Shown piece after piece: positions 60,201 to 64,000 of a DNA stretch of 64,000 bases. The translations under genes and the position numbers were made by a program. The notes below the pieces were generated by a model. It was not told the DNA's origin and made no database searches. It saw nothing but the letters and a program-made list of their open reading frames with translations. Source of the DNA: Lentinula raphanica (taxonomy: Eukaryota; Basidiomycota; Agaricomycetes; Agaricales; Omphalotaceae). The stretch covers positions 620,001 through 684,000 of the forward strand of contig JANVFP010000006.1 of NCBI GenBank assembly GCA_027919835.1. The letters run 5' to 3'. Position 1 is the first letter of the stretch; each line of letters opens with the position of its first letter.

Positions 60201-60814
60201 ATGTCTATTCTCCGTGTACTCTCTTCGAGATTTGCATCTTCTACAGCTTTCTCGTCTTTTGCTCTTGCTGAACCACTTCGCCATAGGTTATCTACCGTGG
60301 TAGATCGCAAAGCAGAGAACAGCGCATGGGAGTCTGTCGACAAGGCGACCAAGCAAGTATCCGAAAGAATTTACGCTTCCTCTCAACAACTCGTGAAGTC
60401 GCCTGCACAGATATGGGCCGACCATTCTAAGACTGTGAAGGCAAATCTTGCGGAAGTAGCCTCTATTAATAACAATCCTTACGCTGGTCAGATATCTATC
60501 TCTGAAAATTGTGTTGTGCTAAAGCAAAGATTAGGTCGGAGTGTGAAGATTGTGGATGGAGATCTGGCTGATGGTTTTCGAAGACTAGATACGATATTGG
60601 CGCGTAACAAAGTCCGGAAGCAGCTCAAGCTTGCAGAGAGGCATGAAAAGAAGGGTCCAAAGCGCAGGAGATTGGAAAGTGAACGTTGGAGGCGGCTTTT
60701 CGCGCAAGAAGTAAGTGGCTAGGCTCTTGTACCCTCAAACAAACTTGACTGTCTCGCTTGCAGGTCCGTAAGAATGTACAACTGGTCACGAAGATTAGAA
60801 GACGAGGAGCATAG
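60201..60814 (+). CDS. MRP21: Mitochondrial small-subunit ribosomal protein bS21m (Mrp21)
   Basis: The N-terminus MSILRVLSSRFASSTAFSSF is a typical mitochondrial presequence (Arg/Ser-rich, no acids). After a linker of about 100 residues, the C-terminal part is the bS21 core: RSVKIVDGDLADGFRRLDTI, LARNKVRKQLKLAERHEKKG, PKRRRLESERWRRLFAQEVR. One intron near 60712-60763 precedes the last exon (VRKNVQLVTKIRRRGA). The protein belongs to the mitoribosome small subunit, where it contacts the 12S/15S-type rRNA. Length is normal for the fungal form. Confidence 0.9.
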
Positions 60815-62264
60815 ATTAGTGTCCGTTCCAAAATTATAATATGCTTCAATAATTCTCTTTCAACTTGCTGACACCTGTCGGACCGAGCATCTAAACTCTC
60901 AAAGTATCGATAACTTCTCTCCTGCACTGTACGTCGTGTCCATCGGTAGAGTGCCGTTTGTACGTCATCTTCTTGTCAACGCGCCGTCGTCTGTATTATC
61001 CCCACCGATTGACACTCCTCCACAAAGTTGATTTTAGGCTGGTCAGGCGGCACCATTTATTCATCTGTTCCACCTCCTCGATTTGCTCAGAGTTGCAGAC
61101 ACCTCATGGTGAACATGACGCTGAGCAGCATAGGGGAGCAAGCTCACATTCACTTTACAAGCTCAGAGACGTTCACGCTGTGGAGTCTGTTGCTACTTCG
61201 ACTAGCTCTGCATTGTCAGAAATTCTCCGGCTCAAAAACTCAATGTGAACGTGATGACTGGTCGGTCTTCGAGCAACTCCTGTTGAACTCTTGGACTGTT
61301 CGCAAAGCCCTTTCTCGTTTTTGATGGGCGCCCTGTGATTCAATTCCATTCATTAGATCGTTTCAATTGTGACAGCCTCGCCTTTGTGTGAAGTTCTTGG
61401 GGAACGAGGATCCTTCACTGTCCGCTTGCGGAGCAGAATGCATATACTACATAAAGGTCGCGATGTCAGAGGCCCACCTAGGCCACTCAACTTTCTATTC
61501 TCCCATTAATAGTTCACAACAGAAGATGTGCCATAATGTACGATGATTCCTGGCATTCACATTTCACTGCTTCTCACATCGTCTACTCAATGTACAGATT
61601 ATCGATGGTCGATTCTACACGGAATGCCGCCACTTTCATGCAATGGCCACTCATAAACAGGATTGTCTACGAGAAAATTGTGTCTTCAGCGTCCGACACA
61701 CTCATCCTTGTACGTCCCGATCATCCAGTTCGTTTCAAAATGGATTCTCATTCCTGGCTTCTTTCAGATTGCAAATCTCCTAGCTGCATTCGTATGATGG
61801 CTCAACCAGTTCAGAATCCAATTCGTTTCAGCTCAATGAAGTGTGCAAACTGCAGGGCCAGAGATGGTGCGTATACTGGGTGTCACTTTCCTCAATTATA
61901 CTGATGTCATGTAGGTACCTTTGGTCATCGATAACTGTGTACTGATCATTTTCTTTCATGACTGGAAAGTCGAAACGATCCACCTTATTCTCAAATAATT
62001 CAGTCAGTAACTTAGTACAGAGCATTTAACAAGTGCACTGTGTGTACTTGAATTATTGATCAATCTATCATACACGCTTTATACCAGTGTAGGAAGTGTT
62101 TGTTCTCTAGAAAGCAAGGCATTTGTACTTAGTAAAAGACTAGCGGTGCTAAGCGCACACCATATCATCTGGCATCACGGCATCAAGCAAAACTCTAAGT
62201 TGGGCACAAAGTGCTGATTGTCCTTGTATTCTATGGCGACAGGAGCCATATTAATGCAGACGGT
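60815..62264. other. Intergenic 1.45-kb stretch
   Basis: Between the bS21m gene and the right-edge gene. It holds one ORF with coding-like features (61536, separate entry). It may also hold unresolved 5' exons of the following gene. No RNA gene or repeat is seen. Confidence 0.45.
61536..61904 (+). CDS. Doubtful small ORF with clustered cysteines
   Basis: 122 codons from ATG to stop, with coding-like codon choice. The C-terminal part has a Cys cluster (DCKSPSC, then MKCANCRARDG) that could bind zinc. A good donor site (gtgcgt at about 61866) directly follows the cluster, so it may be an exon of a longer gene, possibly the right-edge one. No family recognised; it may also be chance. Confidence 0.3.
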   Translation: MYDDSWHSHFTASHIVYSMYRLSMVDSTRNAATFMQWPLINRIVYEKIVSSASDTLILVRPDHPVRFKMDSHSWLLSDCKSPSCIRMMAQPVQNPIRFSSMKCANCRARDGAYTGCHFPQLY

Positions 62265-64000
62265 ATGCAGGTATCGATAACTGAAAAACGTCTCTATATT
62301 CTACTATCTGCTATGGTTCGAGGAACTCACAATTTGAAACGCTATGTCCAAGCAGCCTTATTACCCAGGATGATAAACGGCAGAGATGCTCCTCCTATGC
62401 CTCCCGAAGGTCACAGAAGCCACCGGAATAACCTCGCGGTTCGGCCAGAGACTTGGAGGCGCCTCGAAAACATTTACTCTCTAGACAACTTCGATTTTGA
62501 AAATGTTGTCTCAAGTTGTAAGTGCCAATTCTCGAGTCAGCGGATAAATATGAACCTTGACTGTCCGGGTCGGCAGGGATTGACATGTTTTTCCCCTTCG
62601 AACCACTACGAATGGATGACATGGACGAAGATAATGGGGACACTCTATCGATCCCTTGTCCTGGGACGAACTTCGACATCACGTATAGAGAAGAACGAAA
62701 ACCGTCAAATCTCCAACGGTAAGATGATCTTCGGAATGACCATGGACGGATGAAGACTTACCCCAGCTTCGAGAATTGCTCCATGGGTCGACAACCTTGC
62801 CCTCATGACTGTACAACGAATAATGCATCTCCTTTATCCGGGATCACATCCTTTCACTTTTACTCTGGCTGATGACAGAGATGATGATCGGCCGATATTT
62901 CAACATTATTTGTGGTCGATACCAGAACACATACTGGAAGGATTACCCGAAGAGAATCGAAGACAAGTTCAATTCTCCTCCGTCATTGTTGCATTCCAAC
63001 CTCCATGGGTTTTATCGACGCAAGACATAAAAGAATTTTCAAAGTGCCGCTCGGTAGGTAATTCAGTCGTGCAAACCCTTCTAGGTCCTGAACTAGGCTC
63101 TCAGTTCCCGCCTTTCATAGAACCAGGACACGCAGTGAGTTTCTCATTTTTCAAGATACCGGAGTCATTCGCTAAGTATGAGCTTATTTGCAGTTTCCGA
63201 CATCGCTCGATAGTACACATAGACTTTGGGCAAAGGTTGATATCATTTCAACTATCATAAGGAGTTGTACTGATTCAGACGAACTTAGTTATGGGATCTC
63301 TGCGTAAGAAAGAATACACCGTGGTTTGTGTTGACATCGTACAACCATTGGACCTTTGGTATGTTCTCGAAAGGTCAGTACTTATCTGCACACATTGGAA
63401 AGGGGGTTTCATCCTTCCCTTCAGGTTGGACGTCTGCATTTGTATCTGGGGTTTACGAGTACAATCATCACCATCCCACTATAACCGAATGTTTGACCTA
63501 CTGGATTGCTTCAGCCATGCGATTGGCCACGACACTCCGATGTCCCAAGGTGTGTGAAGAGCCTTCGAATTTAGAGACACCATGCACGGTGTACGATGTA
63601 ATGGCAGAGTGGCCAGAAGCTGCTCTCGCCCTAGCTCTTCTTGATCAGAACTCTCCGGATTAATTTCTTCATGTAGGTCCCTGAACCCGTCCATCTTCCG
63701 CCTATTCAAATTATTGCTCGCAGTCGCGCTGATATTTCCGACCCAGAAATGTCGGAGTCGAATTGGGATGGGAAAAGCGAAGGTAAAGGTTAAAGCAATG
63801 CCAGTAACATAGTGGCCGCTAACTTTGTGTATTATAGAGGCAGGTTCCGTCGCCCGAGGTATTTACAATTCGGACAGAGAGTTGTCACCCCCGGTAACCG
63901 ATGCTGGCCTGTCTAACGAGGGTCCAACTGCTCCAGTCCATAGGTCAAAGCTATATCTCGAACACGTCCAGAAATGGATGAATGAGACCATCGATAGCAA
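62265..64000 (+). CDS. Unrecognised agaric-family protein (3' end off the window)
   Basis: Eight introns were resolved by frame: VVSSWIDMFFPFEPL, NLQRIAPWVDNLALMTVQRI, HYLWSIPEHILEGLPEENRR, KCRSFPPFIEPGHA, LWAKLWDLCVRKNTPWFVLT, SYNHWTFGMFSKGWTSAFVS, and TECLTYWIASAMRLATTLRC. A hydrophilic region follows (RGIYNSDRELSPP) and runs off the edge at NETIDS. The blocks LWDLCVRKN... FVLTSYNHWTFG... WTSAFVS recall a large uncharacterised family of mushroom genomes; no function is known to me. The first in-frame ATG is at 62265, but an upstream exon is possible. Confidence 0.65.

Overview
The window reads as nuclear DNA of a filamentous basidiomycete, most likely a mushroom-forming agaricomycete. The evidence is: genes broken by many introns of about 45-65 nt with GT..AG ends, dense packing on both strands, no operons, and families typical of that group (FKS1 glucan synthase, an agaric-type kinase-like protein, a CipC/DUF3759 protein, a GH5-like secreted protein, a sedolisin). 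No rRNA, tRNA, CRISPR array or intact transposon was recognised. Gene boundaries were worked out by hand from reading frames, splice signals and remembered family motifs, so internal exon limits are approximate.

Layout. 1-14.2 kb: the TFIIH helicase XPD/Rad3 (minus, its C-terminal end cut by the window edge), a secreted GH5-like protein with unusual catalytic positions, a mitochondrial TPR protein, a secreted sedolisin and a PTC7-type PP2C phosphatase. 14.4-26.6 kb: an unknown leucine-rich protein divergent from the beta-1,3-glucan synthase FKS1, then a Suz12-like (VEFS-box) protein convergent with splicing factor Cwc2. 27-37.3 kb: a kinase-like protein with degenerate motifs, a six-copy 11-bp tandem repeat, a CipC-like protein, a coiled-coil protein, a FHIP-like protein and a DNAJC9-like co-chaperone. 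37.4-43.7 kb: three complete dolichyldiphosphatase-like genes (one plus, two minus) in gene-poor DNA, then an intronless DUF218 gene. 44-64 kb: a multi-membrane-span protein, a SET-domain protein divergent from a short-chain dehydrogenase, two long disordered proteins, a CCCH-finger protein, an RWDD1/Gir2-like protein sharing an 80-bp divergent promoter with mitochondrial ribosomal protein bS21m, and a partial gene of an unrecognised family.

Most genes are independent housekeeping units, so no single new multi-gene system is evident. The observations most worth a second look are: the GH5-like protein lacking both expected catalytic glutamates; the dolichyldiphosphatase triplet; the Suz12-like protein, which implies Polycomb silencing; the kinase-like protein with altered VAIK and DFG positions; a 14-nt microexon in the sedolisin gene; and CACGTG boxes in four head-to-head promoters.
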